Below are positions 34,340 through 44,256 of a stretch of 64,000 nucleotides of DNA, piece after piece. The notes under the pieces were generated by a model. It did no database searches, was not told the origin of the DNA, and worked only from the letters and a program-made list of their open reading frames with translations. The stretch is from Lachnospiraceae bacterium (GTDB lineage Bacteria; Bacillota; Clostridia; Lachnospirales; Lachnospiraceae). The stretch spans positions 39,662 through 103,661 of the forward strand of contig JAQXLY010000058.1 of NCBI GenBank assembly GCA_029012365.1, given 5' to 3'. How positions within the stretch are numbered: position 1 is the stretch's first letter; every line of letters begins with the position of its first letter. The position numbers and the translations under genes are program-made.

Positions 34340-34368
34340 TTGATTTCAAAGCATTTAGCTGTTATAAT
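34340..34368 (+). promoter_or_regulatory. Sigma-A promoter of the kinase/HD-GYP/DegV operon
   Basis: TTGATT, 17 bp, TATAAT, 78 bases before the first start codon. Confidence 0.75.
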
Positions 34369-34445
34369 AAATCCATAGACTTCCTGAATAGAATGAAAAT
34401 CTGAGGAGTAATACGGGTGAGACGGACAGGTTCGGAGGAAAGCGA

Positions 34446-37400
34446 ATGGATAAGGATGGAAAGAAAAACGGAATAGTAAAGCTTGTGCTTTACCTGCTGG
34501 TAACACTGGTAGCAGCCTTTTTTGTTCTGGGAACGCTGCTGCTTCCTAAAGCACCGGATGTGACAGGCGGAGAGTGCAGGGCAGTAAATGACGGCTGGGT
34601 CCGGGTATTAGCCGACGGCACAAGGGAGGTGGTGAAGCTTCCGGGAAATGTTTCCGTTCCGAAAGGAGAAACGGTTCTGATTGAAACAACGGTTCCTGCC
34701 TTTGTGAAGGATGGAGGCTGGATGTGTTTCAGAAGCTCACAGCAGGATATGAGAGTTTATGTGGGCGGAGAGTTCAGGCAGTCCTACCGAACTACAAAAA
34801 GCAGGCTTTTCGGAAAAACAAGTATGAGTGCATATGTTTTTCTTAAGGTGAGCAGGGAAGATGTAGGAAAGATACTACAGGTGGAAACGGTTAGTATGTC
34901 CTCCTATAACGGTATATTAAATGAGGTCTATTATGGAGATAAATTCGGTATCTGGTGGAAATTTCTCGGCGATTACGGAGCCGAAAGCGTCATTGCATTT
35001 ATAATGCTTTTTATGGCTGTTGTCACAATTATTTTCAGTATTGTACTTAAATTGTCTTATAAAAGAGAGATAGCCCTAGAGTATCTGGGCTGGGGAATTT
35101 TACTCGCTGCGGTATGGATAATTTCAGAAAGCAGTATTCGTCAGCTCCTGTTTCCGAATACCTTCCTTATCGGTAATATGGCCTTTTTTGCGATTATGCT
35201 GATGCCTTTGCCGTTCCTGATTTATATCAACGGTGTGCAGAAAGGACGTTATAAGATATGGTATATGATAATGGAATGTGTGGCAGTGGCGGATTTTCTG
35301 GTCTGTACATTGTTACAGTTCTGGAATATTGCAGACTTTCTTGAGAGCCTGATATTGATGCATGCAACAATCCTTATAGCAATTACAGGGGTTTGCATAA
35401 CAATTATTATGGATATTGTGAGAAAAGAGGTTAAGTCATACAGATTGATAACAGTTGGTCTGTTCATCATGATGATTGCGAGTATCGCAGAGCTTTTACA
35501 GGTGTACGGCGAGGATAGAAGAGCGAACGGGAGCGGTCTGTGTATCGGTCTTGTATTTCTTTTGATTTTTGCTATCATTGAGACAGGGAATGATTTGCTA
35601 AAAGCAGAAAGCGAGCGCAGGGTTGCCATGCTGGATAAAGAGACAAAGGTGAATTTCCTTGAGAAAATGTCACATGAAATCCGGACACCGATTAATACAA
35701 TGATTGGTATGAACGAGATGATAGCAAGGGAAAATACCGACCCTGCACTGGAGCAGTATATTGCGAATGCACAGACAGCCGGAAAGGCATTGTTAGCTCT
35801 TGTAAATGATGTTCTTGACTTTTCCAAAATAAAGACGGGCAATCTGGGTCTGACGGAGAATGTATACCAGACGGCATCCCTTATTACGGATGTGGTGCAT
35901 ATGCTGCAGGCAAGGGCAGAGAAGAAGCATCTGGAGGTTGTGGTTAATGTAGAGGAAAAGCTTCCGTCCTGCCTGTACGGTGACGAAGTCAGAATTCGCC
36001 AGATTGTGAGCAGTCTGTTAACCAATGCGGTGAAATATACAAAAAAAGGCACTATCACCTTCAGCGTCAGTGGTGAGGATTGTGATGATGGGGAGTTTTT
36101 CTTAAAAATCTTTGTGGCAGATACGGGAGAAGGAATTCAGGAAAAGGATATGTCCCGTCTGTTTGAAAAAAGAGAATCCTCGGAAGATATGAAAATAGAG
36201 GACGGTGAAAGCGACCTGGGGCTTGGTATCGTAAAACGACTTTTAGAAGAGATGCGGGGAAGTATAAAGGTACGAAGTGTGCCGGAAAAGGGAACCCTGT
36301 TTTCGGTGGAGCTTCCGCAGAAGGTGATTGATGCGAGTCCGGTAGGAATGAATCCGAACAGCTTTGCGGAGGAAAGTCGTGCATTAAAGATATATCGGAG
36401 CGAATTTACCGCACCGGAAGCCCATATTCTTGCTGTAGATGATAATGATATGAATCTTGTGGTTGTGAAGGGGTTACTTCGCAGATTAAAGCTGCAGGTA
36501 GACACGGCAGGCTCAGGTACGGAGTGTCTGGAGCTTTGTGCAAATAAAAAATACGATTTGATTTTAATGGATCATATGATGCCTGAACCGGACGGAATTG
36601 AGACACTACGGCTGCTTCGTGCACAGCAGGAAGGGCTGAATTTCCGTACTCCGGTTGTTGTGCTGACAGCGAATGCAGTTGCAGGTTGCAGGGAAAAATA
36701 TTTGGCATGTGGATTTGCGGAATATTTATCAAAACCGGTTGTGCCGGAAAAAATAGAAAAAGTGCTGAGAGAGTTTCTGCCGGAGGAGCTTATTGTACCG
36801 GTAGAAGAACAGCCAGATGATAAAACGGAGACATCGGTTACAGGAGGCAAAGAGGAAATTACGTGTGAAAATCCGGATGAGCAAACCGGGGCGGAAGAGG
36901 ACGGAAATGAGCCGGAGGGTGAAATCAGTCGAAAGCTGGGGTTGTTTTACTGTAATGATGATGAAGAGATGTATGAGGATATGCTTGATACATATTTCAA
37001 GCAGGGGCAGATTTATGTACAGAAGCTTCCTGCTCTTGTAGAGGAGAAGGATTGGAAAAACTACGGGATTATTGCCCATGCCATGAAGAGTACCTCGTTA
37101 AGTATCGGCGCGAAGGAGTTTTCGGAGCTTGCGAAGGAACATGAGATGGCTGGTAAGGAAGAAAACGGAGAATGGATTGAAAAAAACTGGGAGGCATTCT
37201 ACGACCGCTACAGGAAGGTTCTGAAGGAAGCGGAGAAAACGGTACAGGGAGAAAAGATAACATCTGCACGGCAGGACGAGGAAGAGCCTGAGGATGTACC
37301 GCAGGAAGAATATGAAAAGGAATGGGAGCTGCTTCTGGAATATGTAAGAAACTATGAAATGAATGCTTCCGTAGAACAGATACGCCGATTAAAGGACATC

Positions 37401-37532
37401 CGGATAAAGGGTAAAACGCAGGAGGATGAGGAGAAGCTCCTGGAAAAGCTTCAGGAGCTGATTGATGAGTTTGATTACGGCGGGGCTGAGGAGTTGTTGG
37501 AAAATAGGAAAAAGGAGGCTGCATCATTATGA
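34446..37532 (+). CDS. Hybrid sensor histidine kinase with extracellular and 7TM region, REC and HPt domains
   Basis: A 1028-residue kinase. One membrane helix (about 10-31), an extracytoplasmic sensor of about 140 residues, then seven hydrophobic segments (about 178-390), like 7TMR-DISM sensors. H-box [12 protein letters not shown] gives H410, and HATPase boxes are DTGEGI and LGLGIV. The receiver has ILMDHMMPEPDG (D709) and the HPt IIAHAMKSTSLS (H878). A long acidic Glu-rich tail follows (about 910-1028). GGAGG precedes the ATG, and the gene overlaps the next by four bases. The multi-step relay probably ends at the REC-HD-GYP protein encoded next. The ligand cannot be told. Confidence 0.9.
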   Translation: MDKDGKKNGIVKLVLYLLVTLVAAFFVLGTLLLPKAPDVTGGECRAVNDGWVRVLADGTREVVKLPGNVSVPKGETVLIETTVPAFVKDGGWMCFRSSQQDMRVYVGGEFRQSYRTTKSRLFGKTSMSAYVFLKVSREDVGKILQVETVSMSSYNGILNEVYYGDKFGIWWKFLGDYGAESVIAFIMLFMAVVTIIFSIVLKLSYKREIALEYLGWGILLAAVWIISESSIRQLLFPNTFLIGNMAFFAIMLMPLPFLIYINGVQKGRYKIWYMIMECVAVADFLVCTLLQFWNIADFLESLILMHATILIAITGVCITIIMDIVRKEVKSYRLITVGLFIMMIASIAELLQVYGEDRRANGSGLCIGLVFLLIFAIIETGNDLLKAESERRVAMLDKETKVNFLEKMSHEIRTPINTMIGMNEMIARENTDPALEQYIANAQTAGKALLALVNDVLDFSKIKTGNLGLTENVYQTASLITDVVHMLQARAEKKHLEVVVNVEEKLPSCLYGDEVRIRQIVSSLLTNAVKYTKKGTITFSVSGEDCDDGEFFLKIFVADTGEGIQEKDMSRLFEKRESSEDMKIEDGESDLGLGIVKRLLEEMRGSIKVRSVPEKGTLFSVELPQKVIDASPVGMNPNSFAEESRALKIYRSEFTAPEAHILAVDDNDMNLVVVKGLLRRLKLQVDTAGSGTECLELCANKKYDLILMDHMMPEPDGIETLRLLRAQQEGLNFRTPVVVLTANAVAGCREKYLACGFAEYLSKPVVPEKIEKVLREFLPEELIVPVEEQPDDKTETSVTGGKEEITCENPDEQTGAEEDGNEPEGEISRKLGLFYCNDDEEMYEDMLDTYFKQGQIYVQKLPALVEEKDWKNYGIIAHAMKSTSLSIGAKEFSELAKEHEMAGKEENGEWIEKNWEAFYDRYRKVLKEAEKTVQGEKITSARQDEEEPEDVPQEEYEKEWELLLEYVRNYEMNASVEQIRRLKDIRIKGKTQEDEEKLLEKLQELIDEFDYGGAEELLENRKKEAASL

Positions 37533-38572
37533 TGAAAACGGTATTAGTGGTAGATGATGACAAATCCAATTTGATGATTGCGCAAAAGGTATTGTCGGGG
37601 GAGTTCCGTGTGGCAGCGGTAAACTCCGGACAGCTTGCGTTTCAATATCTGGAAAAGAACGAACCTGTAGTAATTCTTTTGGATATCCAGATGCCGGAGA
37701 TGGATGGATTTGAAGTGATGCAGAAGCTTCAGGAAAATGAAAAATGGCGCAGAATTCCGGTGATTTTTCTGACGGCGGACCGGACACCGCAGACGGAGGA
37801 GGCATGCTTTCGGGTAGGCGCTGTTGATTATATCGGGAAACCGTTTATTCCTGCTATAATGCAAAGAAGGGTAAAACGTACCGTAGAGCTTGAGGATTAC
37901 AGAAGAGGGTTGGAAGAAATGGTACAGCAGCAGCTTAAGAAAATAACACAGCTGCAGCAGGATATTATTATTACAATGGCAAATCTAATCGAGGGACGTG
38001 ACGGTACGACAGGAGAGCATGTTAAGCATACGAGTATTTATACCGAATATCTTATCAGAAAGCTGCAACGGCATAAGATATATCAGGCTGAGCTGACACC
38101 TGAGTTTGCGGACTACTTAAAAAAAGCTGCCCCGATGCATGATATCGGGAAAATTACGGTGCCGGACAGCATTCTGTGTAAGCCGGAGGCACTGACCGAG
38201 GAAGAATATCGCCTGATGCAGCTGCATGCGGAAGAAGGGGGGCGGCTGATTCGTGAGAATATGAGCCGCCTTGCGGAACCTGAATTTGTAAGGATTGCTT
38301 CAAACGTAGCTAATTTCCATCATGAAAAATGGAACGGGAAGGGGTATCCGAAAGGACTGAAAGGAGAAGAAATTCCTCTGGAGGCAAGAATACTGGCACT
38401 GGCGGATGTGTTCGATGCGCTTATTGCAAAAAGACAGTATAAACAGGGAATGTCCTTGGAAGAAGCAAGGGCTGTTATGGAAAAGGAGCGGGGCGAAAGC
38501 TTTGAGCCGGTACTGTTAGACTGCTTTTTTTCTGATGAACAGGAACTTCGTGAACTGGTAAACAGTATATAA
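37529..38572 (+). CDS. Response regulator with HD-GYP c-di-GMP phosphodiesterase domain
   Basis: A 347-residue cytoplasmic protein. The receiver domain (1-125) has VVDDD (acid pocket), LLDIQMPEMDG (D52) and the Lys in YIGKP. The HD-GYP domain (about 145-345) has RDGTTGEHVKHT, the metal-binding MHDIGK (H204, D205), HHEKWNGKGYPKGLKGEEIP and ARILALADVFDAL, all conserved, so it should hydrolyse c-di-GMP. ATG 37529 overlaps the kinase stop (ATGA), with AAAGGAGG upstream. Phosphorylation through the kinase on either side would control it. No GGDEF cyclase occurs nearby except the degenerate one in GdpP. Confidence 0.95.
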   Translation: MMKTVLVVDDDKSNLMIAQKVLSGEFRVAAVNSGQLAFQYLEKNEPVVILLDIQMPEMDGFEVMQKLQENEKWRRIPVIFLTADRTPQTEEACFRVGAVDYIGKPFIPAIMQRRVKRTVELEDYRRGLEEMVQQQLKKITQLQQDIIITMANLIEGRDGTTGEHVKHTSIYTEYLIRKLQRHKIYQAELTPEFADYLKKAAPMHDIGKITVPDSILCKPEALTEEEYRLMQLHAEEGGRLIRENMSRLAEPEFVRIASNVANFHHEKWNGKGYPKGLKGEEIPLEARILALADVFDALIAKRQYKQGMSLEEARAVMEKERGESFEPVLLDCFFSDEQELRELVNSI

Positions 38573-38615
38573 ATTCAGAGTGTATGGAGCGGCAGCAGAG
38601 TACAAGGAGGATAAA

Positions 38616-40736
38616 ATGAGAAGGAGAAGCAGTCCGGGAGAAATCATACGTGACTTTAAGGAAAAATTCGGAGAGACGGAAAAGAAACCGCTTATCATTA
38701 TTTGGGTACTGTTCAGCATTGTCTGCATGATTATGTGTCTGGTTAATGTCCTTACGGGTTCTGCAAGAATGGCATATATCACCGGGGGAAGTGCGATTTT
38801 TGCTGTGGCGGGTCTTGTTTTTTTGTACAGAAGAAATGTTCGTTATATGATTTTCTGTTCAATTCCCATGATTTTCACTCTCATGATTTATTTTGTGGTT
38901 AGTGGCGGGGAAAATGGCTTCAGCAGTATCTGGCTGCTGCTTGTTCCTGTAGTCTGCCTTTATATTTTCGGAATGTATTACGGGGCGATGCTCAGTCTTG
39001 GGCTGTTGGTGTTTGTCACAGTGTATATGTGGACGCCGCTGCATCAGCTTGGGTATGCTTATACATTAACTTATCTGTTACGTTTTCCGATTGTGTATAT
39101 TTCGGAAACAGTGATGTGTATTGTAATTCAGTATCGTATTGCAAAGTACCGTATTAATCAGAATAAATTATTGGAACAGGCGGAAAATGCCAATAGGTCC
39201 AAAAGTGAATTCTTAGCAAACATGAGCCATGAAATCCGTACTCCGATGAATTCCATTATGGGCATGTGTGAGCTGATTCTAAATGAGGAAATCTCCGACG
39301 ATATTCGTGATAATTGTAACAATATCTATATTTCCGGAAAAAATTTGCTGGGAATTATTAACGACCTCCTTGATTTTTCAAAGATTGAATCCGGAAAAAT
39401 GGATTTGGTGGAGGAAAAATATCAGCTGTCCTCTCTTTTAAATGATGTTATTAATATGGCGGTGGCACGTAAGGGCGAAAAAGAGATTGAATTTATGGTT
39501 GACTGTGACCCTACAATACCGGATATGTTATACGGAGACGAGCTACGCATCCGCCAGATTGTAATTAATCTTTTGACCAATGCCATTAAATTTACCAGAG
39601 AGGGTGGAGTGCTTTTTCGCGTGACGGCAAGGCGGGAGGAGTATGGAGTTAATCTCATTTTTTCGGTAAAAGACAGCGGAATCGGTATTAAGGAAGAAAA
39701 TCTGCAAAAGATTTTCCAGAGCTTCAGTCAGGTGGATACAAAGAAGAACCGTGCAATCGAAGGAACCGGTCTCGGTCTTGCCATATCAAAGCGTCTGGTA
39801 ACGAAAATGGGCGGCTTTATCTGGGTGGAAAGTGAATACGGAAAGGGAACGGAGTTTACTGTAGTGATCCCGCAAAAGGTTACCGGAGAAGAGGCGGTTA
39901 TTAAAATCAAAGAACCGGAAAAGGTTCAGCTTCTTGTTTTTATTGAGATGGACAAATTTAAAAACTCTTTTGTAAAAAGAAGCTACACGGATATTATCGA
40001 AAAAATGGGAACGAAATTCGGCATCCGTTATCGCCTGCTTAATTCAATGAAGCAGGTAAAGGAACAGCTCGAATCAGGAAGCCGGTATACCCATCTGTTT
40101 CTGGCAAGAGAGGAATATATGCAGGACAGGGAGTACTTTGACAGTCTTGTGAAAAGGCTGGAGGTAGTGTTAGTACAGGATCAGAAGAACCGGATTAAGC
40201 CGGGAGAGGGCATTCGTAATATCTACAAGCCTTTTTATGTGCTGCCGGTGGGAAATGCAATTAACAGGGAACGGCTCTCCTTTGATGTTGGTGCTGCTAA
40301 TATGAAACGGCAGAGCTTTATGGCACCGGAGGCAAAGATACTGGTAGTGGATGATAACATGATGAATCTGAAGGTGGCAATCGGTCTGCTGAAGCCGTAC
40401 AAAATGGCGGTTCGTACTGCGGATAGCGGTGTCGAGGCAATCCGCATTATGAAAAACCAACGGTTTGATTTGGTTTTCATGGACCATATGATGCCGGAAA
40501 TGGACGGCGTGGAGGCGGTTCATCAGATTCGGGAATTGCCGGAGGAGTATTTTAGAAGTGTTCCGATTGTGGCGTTGACGGCAAATGCGGTGAACGGTGC
40601 CAGGGAAATGTTTTTGAGGGAAGGCTTTCAGGATTTCCTTGCAAAACCGATTGAGACAGGGGCGATGGAACGAATTTTAAAACGCTGGCTGCCAAAGGAG
40701 CTGATTGTGCAGAAGGAGGAAAGTAATGACAAATAG
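38616..40736 (+). CDS. Hybrid sensor histidine kinase with REC domain, no HPt
   Basis: A 706-residue membrane kinase. Five or six hydrophobic segments in residues about 28-170 form the sensor. H-box [12 protein letters not shown] gives H205, and HATPase boxes are DSGIGI and [10 protein letters not shown] degenerate receiver-like spacer (about 435-560, including [15 protein letters not shown]) precedes the true receiver with [11 protein letters not shown] (D623) and LTANAVNGA. The C-terminus ends shortly after it, without HPt, so phosphate may go to the HPt of the 34446 kinase. AGGAGG precedes ATG 38616. The last 11 bases overlap the DegV gene. Confidence 0.9.
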   Translation: MRRRSSPGEIIRDFKEKFGETEKKPLIIIWVLFSIVCMIMCLVNVLTGSARMAYITGGSAIFAVAGLVFLYRRNVRYMIFCSIPMIFTLMIYFVVSGGENGFSSIWLLLVPVVCLYIFGMYYGAMLSLGLLVFVTVYMWTPLHQLGYAYTLTYLLRFPIVYISETVMCIVIQYRIAKYRINQNKLLEQAENANRSKSEFLANMSHEIRTPMNSIMGMCELILNEEISDDIRDNCNNIYISGKNLLGIINDLLDFSKIESGKMDLVEEKYQLSSLLNDVINMAVARKGEKEIEFMVDCDPTIPDMLYGDELRIRQIVINLLTNAIKFTREGGVLFRVTARREEYGVNLIFSVKDSGIGIKEENLQKIFQSFSQVDTKKNRAIEGTGLGLAISKRLVTKMGGFIWVESEYGKGTEFTVVIPQKVTGEEAVIKIKEPEKVQLLVFIEMDKFKNSFVKRSYTDIIEKMGTKFGIRYRLLNSMKQVKEQLESGSRYTHLFLAREEYMQDREYFDSLVKRLEVVLVQDQKNRIKPGEGIRNIYKPFYVLPVGNAINRERLSFDVGAANMKRQSFMAPEAKILVVDDNMMNLKVAIGLLKPYKMAVRTADSGVEAIRIMKNQRFDLVFMDHMMPEMDGVEAVHQIRELPEEYFRSVPIVALTANAVNGAREMFLREGFQDFLAKPIETGAMERILKRWLPKELIVQKEESNDK

Positions 40737-41583
40737 AGTGAGAATTTCCGTTGACTGCGTTTGCGACCTGCCGAGGAGAATGTGGGATGAGCTGGAGCTT
40801 AGTATCATGTTTTTTTACATAACAACCGAAGAAGGACGTTTTCGCGATATTGAAGAAGTCAATTCAGAAAATATGGTGGAGTATCTCGAACAGGGGAAAA
40901 GGGCACATAGCAGATGTGCTTCTGCGGAGGAATACAAACAGCATTTTCTGAATATCCGGAAGGAGCATGACGGTCCGATTATTCATATCTGCATTGCCCG
41001 GTATGTCAGCGGTTCGTATGATGCTGCATGTGAGGCGGCAGAGAATATGGAAAATGTATGGGTTGTGGATTCCGGTCATCTATCGGGAGGCATGAGCCTG
41101 ATGGTAATCAATGCGGCCGAGATGGCAAAGGCAGGTGCGGGATGCGAGCTGATTTTGCAGGAACTTGAGGATATGCGGAACAGGGTATGTACAAGCTTTG
41201 TCGTGGATTCGACGGACTGCTTATATACGAACGGGAAAATCAGTGGGAAAATAGATAACTTCTGTAAGACATTCTCACTGCATCCGGTACTTAAGCTGAA
41301 GGACAGTCACATGGGAGCCGCAGGTATATGTATCGGGAATATGAAACGGCATGCGCGGTCATACATCAGAAAAGTATTAAAGCATCCCGAAACGATTGAT
41401 ACGGATTTGGCGTTTCTTGTGCATGCGGGATGTTCTTATGAGTTTATGAATTTTGTGAGGGAAGAAATGCAAAAGCGGGTGAAGTGGAAACGGCTTATTA
41501 TATGCAGTGCTTCCGCAACAGTCACCTGTAATTGCGGAGCGGGTACCTTCGGCGTGTTGTATACCAGAAAAAAAGTCAGATAA
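40726..41583 (+). CDS. DegV-family fatty-acid-binding protein
   Basis: A 285-residue DegV-fold protein. Members bind a fatty acid between two domains and some serve the FakA fatty acid kinase as FakB. Seen: RISVDCVCDLPRRM at the start (family D-S-T-x-D-L), SRCASAEEYKQHF as the family S-Q-P-S equivalent, VSGSYDAACEAAE, VVDSGHLSGG and SFVVDSTDCLYTNGKISG. GAAGGAGG precedes the ATG, which lies inside the kinase gene. Its place at the end of a sensory operon suggests lipid sensing or lipid-linked signalling, but that is inference. Confidence 0.85.
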   Translation: MTNRVRISVDCVCDLPRRMWDELELSIMFFYITTEEGRFRDIEEVNSENMVEYLEQGKRAHSRCASAEEYKQHFLNIRKEHDGPIIHICIARYVSGSYDAACEAAENMENVWVVDSGHLSGGMSLMVINAAEMAKAGAGCELILQELEDMRNRVCTSFVVDSTDCLYTNGKISGKIDNFCKTFSLHPVLKLKDSHMGAAGICIGNMKRHARSYIRKVLKHPETIDTDLAFLVHAGCSYEFMNFVREEMQKRVKWKRLIICSASATVTCNCGAGTFGVLYTRKKVR

Positions 41584-41607
41584 GCTGACTCATGCGTTAT
41601 TGTAAAG

Positions 41608-41637
41608 GAGCTGTCGTAATACGACGGCTCTTTTTTT
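41608..41637 (+). terminator. Intrinsic terminator of the signalling operon
   Basis: Stem GAGCTGTCGT / ACGACGGCTC (one G-T pair) followed by seven T. Confidence 0.9.
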
Positions 41638-41639
41638 AC

Positions 41640-41670
41640 TTGACTCTGTCCCTGGGACATGGTTTATGAT
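41640..41670 (+). promoter_or_regulatory. MerR-type promoter with 19-bp spacer and centred operator
   Basis: TTGACT, 19 bp, TATGAT, with the perfect palindrome TGTCCC-T-GGGACA (41647-41659) in the spacer. An overlong spacer with a dyad between the boxes is the signature of promoters twisted into activity by MerR-family proteins. The MerR gene at 44240, last in this operon, is the obvious regulator. Confidence 0.85.
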
Positions 41671-41719
41671 GAAAACATAAGAAAGCAAAAAGATATAAAA
41701 AGGAAAAGGAGTAAATGCT

Positions 41720-42691
41720 ATGAAGCAGGTTTACAGGTTGTTTCGTCGGCATAAAGCAGCTCTTTTGCTGACTCTGCTGTGTTGTATCGGGACGGTATCG
41801 GTAACGATTCTATGGAACAGTGAACTGGCAAAGATTATAAACGGAGTTCAGGATGGAACGGGGTTCGGATTTGAGCAGATAAAAGGATGTGTCGTGCTCT
41901 TACTGTTTGGCTCGGTGCTGCAGGGTGGTATGTATTTTTTTTCTGCCTATTTGGGGGAATATGCCGCTCATGACCTGCGAATGTGTCTGGCACATGTGAC
42001 GGTAAAGAAACCATATTCTGTCATAGCTAAGGAAAATGCAGGAGAACATATTTCAAGTCAGCAAAATGAGATGGAGGAAATCAATCAATACATTTCCGAC
42101 AATTTGTTTACACTTTGCTTTACTATGATTAATTTTGTTTTTACTCTGGCTTTTATGTTAATGCGAAATGCGGAGCTGACACTTTTGTATACGGCTCCGG
42201 TGATTTTTCTGACGCTGTATACAACAATGTCCAGTAAGGTGATTTACCGCTATACAAGGCAGGAGCAGGAACAGGTAAAAAAGATGAACGGAGTGACGGG
42301 AACCCTGCTTTTGCTGTTCCCGGTGATACGTATCTATGAAGCGGAAAAGCTGCTTCGGCAAAACTATTATGAGAGTATTGAGGCATGGAAGACGGCTTCC
42401 GTCGCACAAGAAAGGGTCAAGGCAAGACTGATGTCTCTTTCGGGAATGTTAGCATGTCTCCCGCTTGTGTTATTATTACTGGCAGGAGGTACGATGGTGG
42501 TGCAGGGAACCTTCAGCATCGGTATGTTATATGTATTTGTGAATCTTTCGGGGAATGTATCGGGAGTTTTGATAAACCTGTCGACTCACCAGGCTTCCTT
42601 TCGGAGATTTTGCGGAAATCTAGACCGTGTATGGGAAAGCATAGACCGGGAAGGAGGAAGTGAAAATGAGTATCCTGTTGCAAGAGATTAG
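41720..42691 (+). CDS. ABC exporter transmembrane subunit (first)
   Basis: A 323-residue protein with six hydrophobic segments in the ABC_membrane (type IV exporter) pattern. FRRHKAALLLTLLCCIGTVS is helix 1, EYAAHDLRMCLAHV is the coupling region and ISSQQNEMEEINQYISDNL follows. It stops where an exporter would normally continue into its ATPase domain. The ATPase is a separate overlapping ORF in another frame with its own AGGAGG. AAGGAG precedes the ATG. It probably forms a heterodimer with the second membrane subunit at 43294. The substrate may be whatever the MerR protein senses. Confidence 0.85.
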   Translation: MKQVYRLFRRHKAALLLTLLCCIGTVSVTILWNSELAKIINGVQDGTGFGFEQIKGCVVLLLFGSVLQGGMYFFSAYLGEYAAHDLRMCLAHVTVKKPYSVIAKENAGEHISSQQNEMEEINQYISDNLFTLCFTMINFVFTLAFMLMRNAELTLLYTAPVIFLTLYTTMSSKVIYRYTRQEQEQVKKMNGVTGTLLLLFPVIRIYEAEKLLRQNYYESIEAWKTASVAQERVKARLMSLSGMLACLPLVLLLLAGGTMVVQGTFSIGMLYVFVNLSGNVSGVLINLSTHQASFRRFCGNLDRVWESIDREGGSENEYPVARD

Positions 42692-43322
42692 TTTCGGATA
42701 TGGTGAAAAAAGAATATTGGATCGGATTACATTGCAGGTCAGAGAGAAAGAGCATATCGGTATTTTAGGCGGCAGCGGTAACGGGAAAAGTACGTTGTTA
42801 AAAATACTTGCAGGGCTTTATGAGGTGAAAGAAGGACGATGCACGGTGGCGGGGGAAAACAGACCCGAACAAATCAGAAAACAGGTGGCGATGGTGATGC
42901 AGACTCCATGCCTGCTGCCGATGTCTATACGGGATAATATTACATGCGGACATCCGATGCCGGAAGAGAAATTGTGGAATGTGGTGTGTGCCGCACAATT
43001 AGAGGAATGGGTAAGCCGGTTGCCGGAGGGGGTGGATAGTTTTGTGGGAGAACGTGGTGGTAGTATTTCGGGCGGGCAGGCACAGCGGATTGCAATTGCC
43101 AGAGCCATTGCAAAGGATGCACCGGTTATATTGTTAGACGAACCGACTTCGGCACTGGATGATAAGACGTCTGTGGCTTTGCTTCGGGCTATGGAGCGAT
43201 TAACGGAGGGAAAAACGGTAATTCATGTAACACATCGGGAAGAATCGTTGCAAAATTACGATAGGATACTTGTTCTGAAGGGAGGGAAGCTGTTTGATAA
43301 GGAGTCTGTACAGAATCTTTAA
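42666..43322 (+). CDS. ABC exporter ATP-binding subunit
   Basis: A 218-residue nucleotide-binding domain standing alone. Walker A GGSGNGKST (G35-T43), Q-loop VAMVMQTPCLLP, signature SGGQAQRIAIARA, Walker B VILLDEPTSALD and H-loop VIHVTHREES are all intact. ATG 42666 with AGGAGG about 8 bases upstream lies inside the end of the first membrane-subunit gene. It overlaps the next gene by 29 bases. One ATPase for two different membrane subunits means it must act as a homodimer under a heterodimeric pore, which is unusual for this exporter type. Confidence 0.95.
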   Translation: MSILLQEISFGYGEKRILDRITLQVREKEHIGILGGSGNGKSTLLKILAGLYEVKEGRCTVAGENRPEQIRKQVAMVMQTPCLLPMSIRDNITCGHPMPEEKLWNVVCAAQLEEWVSRLPEGVDSFVGERGGSISGGQAQRIAIARAIAKDAPVILLDEPTSALDDKTSVALLRAMERLTEGKTVIHVTHREESLQNYDRILVLKGGKLFDKESVQNL

Positions 43323-44256
43323 ACGACTGGGAGGTATGGTTACATATGTGTTTCTGCTTGTGCTAAGATGCCCGGTGGATACGGTGCTTTGCATTATTAA
43401 TGCGCTATTTTTAAAAGGAGTATTTCAAACAATGGAAGCAGGAGATTTGGCAGGGCTGCAGGAAAGCTGTTTAAAATTCGTAATAGCGAATTTCTGCCTG
43501 TTTTTCTATAACGGAATTGTTTGGAGTGAATTTGCTATGTTCTCTGCACGGTTTACTGCTAAGCTCAGAAGTTATGTATTTGATTCGGTGTTTTTACTGC
43601 CTCTTGAGAAGATAGAAGAAAAGACAAACGGGGCATGGCTGACAAGAATGAACAGTGATGTCAGGATGACTCTGAATCTTTTAACGGGTGCATTAAACAT
43701 TCCTCATGCGGTATTTGCAATCGTTCGGATAACGGTGTCTTCAATACTGCTCGGAACCATTTGTCCGGAGCTGCTTGCTGCAGAGCTTGCGATATTGCTT
43801 CCGCATGTTTTTCTTCGGCAAAATCTGGTGGTACGGCCTATGGAACGGCTGATAAAAAAAGCACAGGAGCATACGGAACAAACTACGGTCTATTTATCTG
43901 CTATGGTGGAATGTGCGGATACGGTACGGTTATACGAAGCGGATCAATTGCTGCTTGAGAGGTATCGGGAAAGCAGTCTTTGTGTTGTAAGAGCCCGTCT
44001 GCAGATGAATTTACGAAAGGCATTCGGAGAGCTTTTGCATCCGTTGTTAGGACGAGGCGGCTATCTATTGCTATTTTTTCTCGGATGTGAGATGATACAA
44101 TCAGGAAAAATGGAGTTCGGAACCTTGACTGCGGCATTTCAGTATCGCGGTGCAATGCTCATGGGGTCAATGATGCTTCTAAACTCATTGGCGGAAGTAA
44201 AGAAAAACAGCGTCGGATTAAAGCGGATGGAGGAAATATATGGAGCAGAGGAATGA
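43294..44256 (+). CDS. ABC exporter transmembrane subunit (second)
   Basis: A 320-residue ABC_membrane-type protein with six hydrophobic segments, paralogous to the 41720 product. Marks include RFTAKLRSYVFDSVFLLPLE as the coupling helix, TNGAWLTRMNSDVRMTLNLL (the exporter W-x-x-R-x-x-x-D motif) and SAMVECADTVRLYEADQLLL. It also lacks its own ATPase domain. The start is TTG 43294 with GGAGG 8 bases upstream; a later ATG would cut into the first helix. It overlaps both the ATPase gene before and the MerR gene after. Confidence 0.85.
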   Translation: MIRSLYRIFKRLGGMVTYVFLLVLRCPVDTVLCIINALFLKGVFQTMEAGDLAGLQESCLKFVIANFCLFFYNGIVWSEFAMFSARFTAKLRSYVFDSVFLLPLEKIEEKTNGAWLTRMNSDVRMTLNLLTGALNIPHAVFAIVRITVSSILLGTICPELLAAELAILLPHVFLRQNLVVRPMERLIKKAQEHTEQTTVYLSAMVECADTVRLYEADQLLLERYRESSLCVVRARLQMNLRKAFGELLHPLLGRGGYLLLFFLGCEMIQSGKMEFGTLTAAFQYRGAMLMGSMMLLNSLAEVKKNSVGLKRMEEIYGAEE

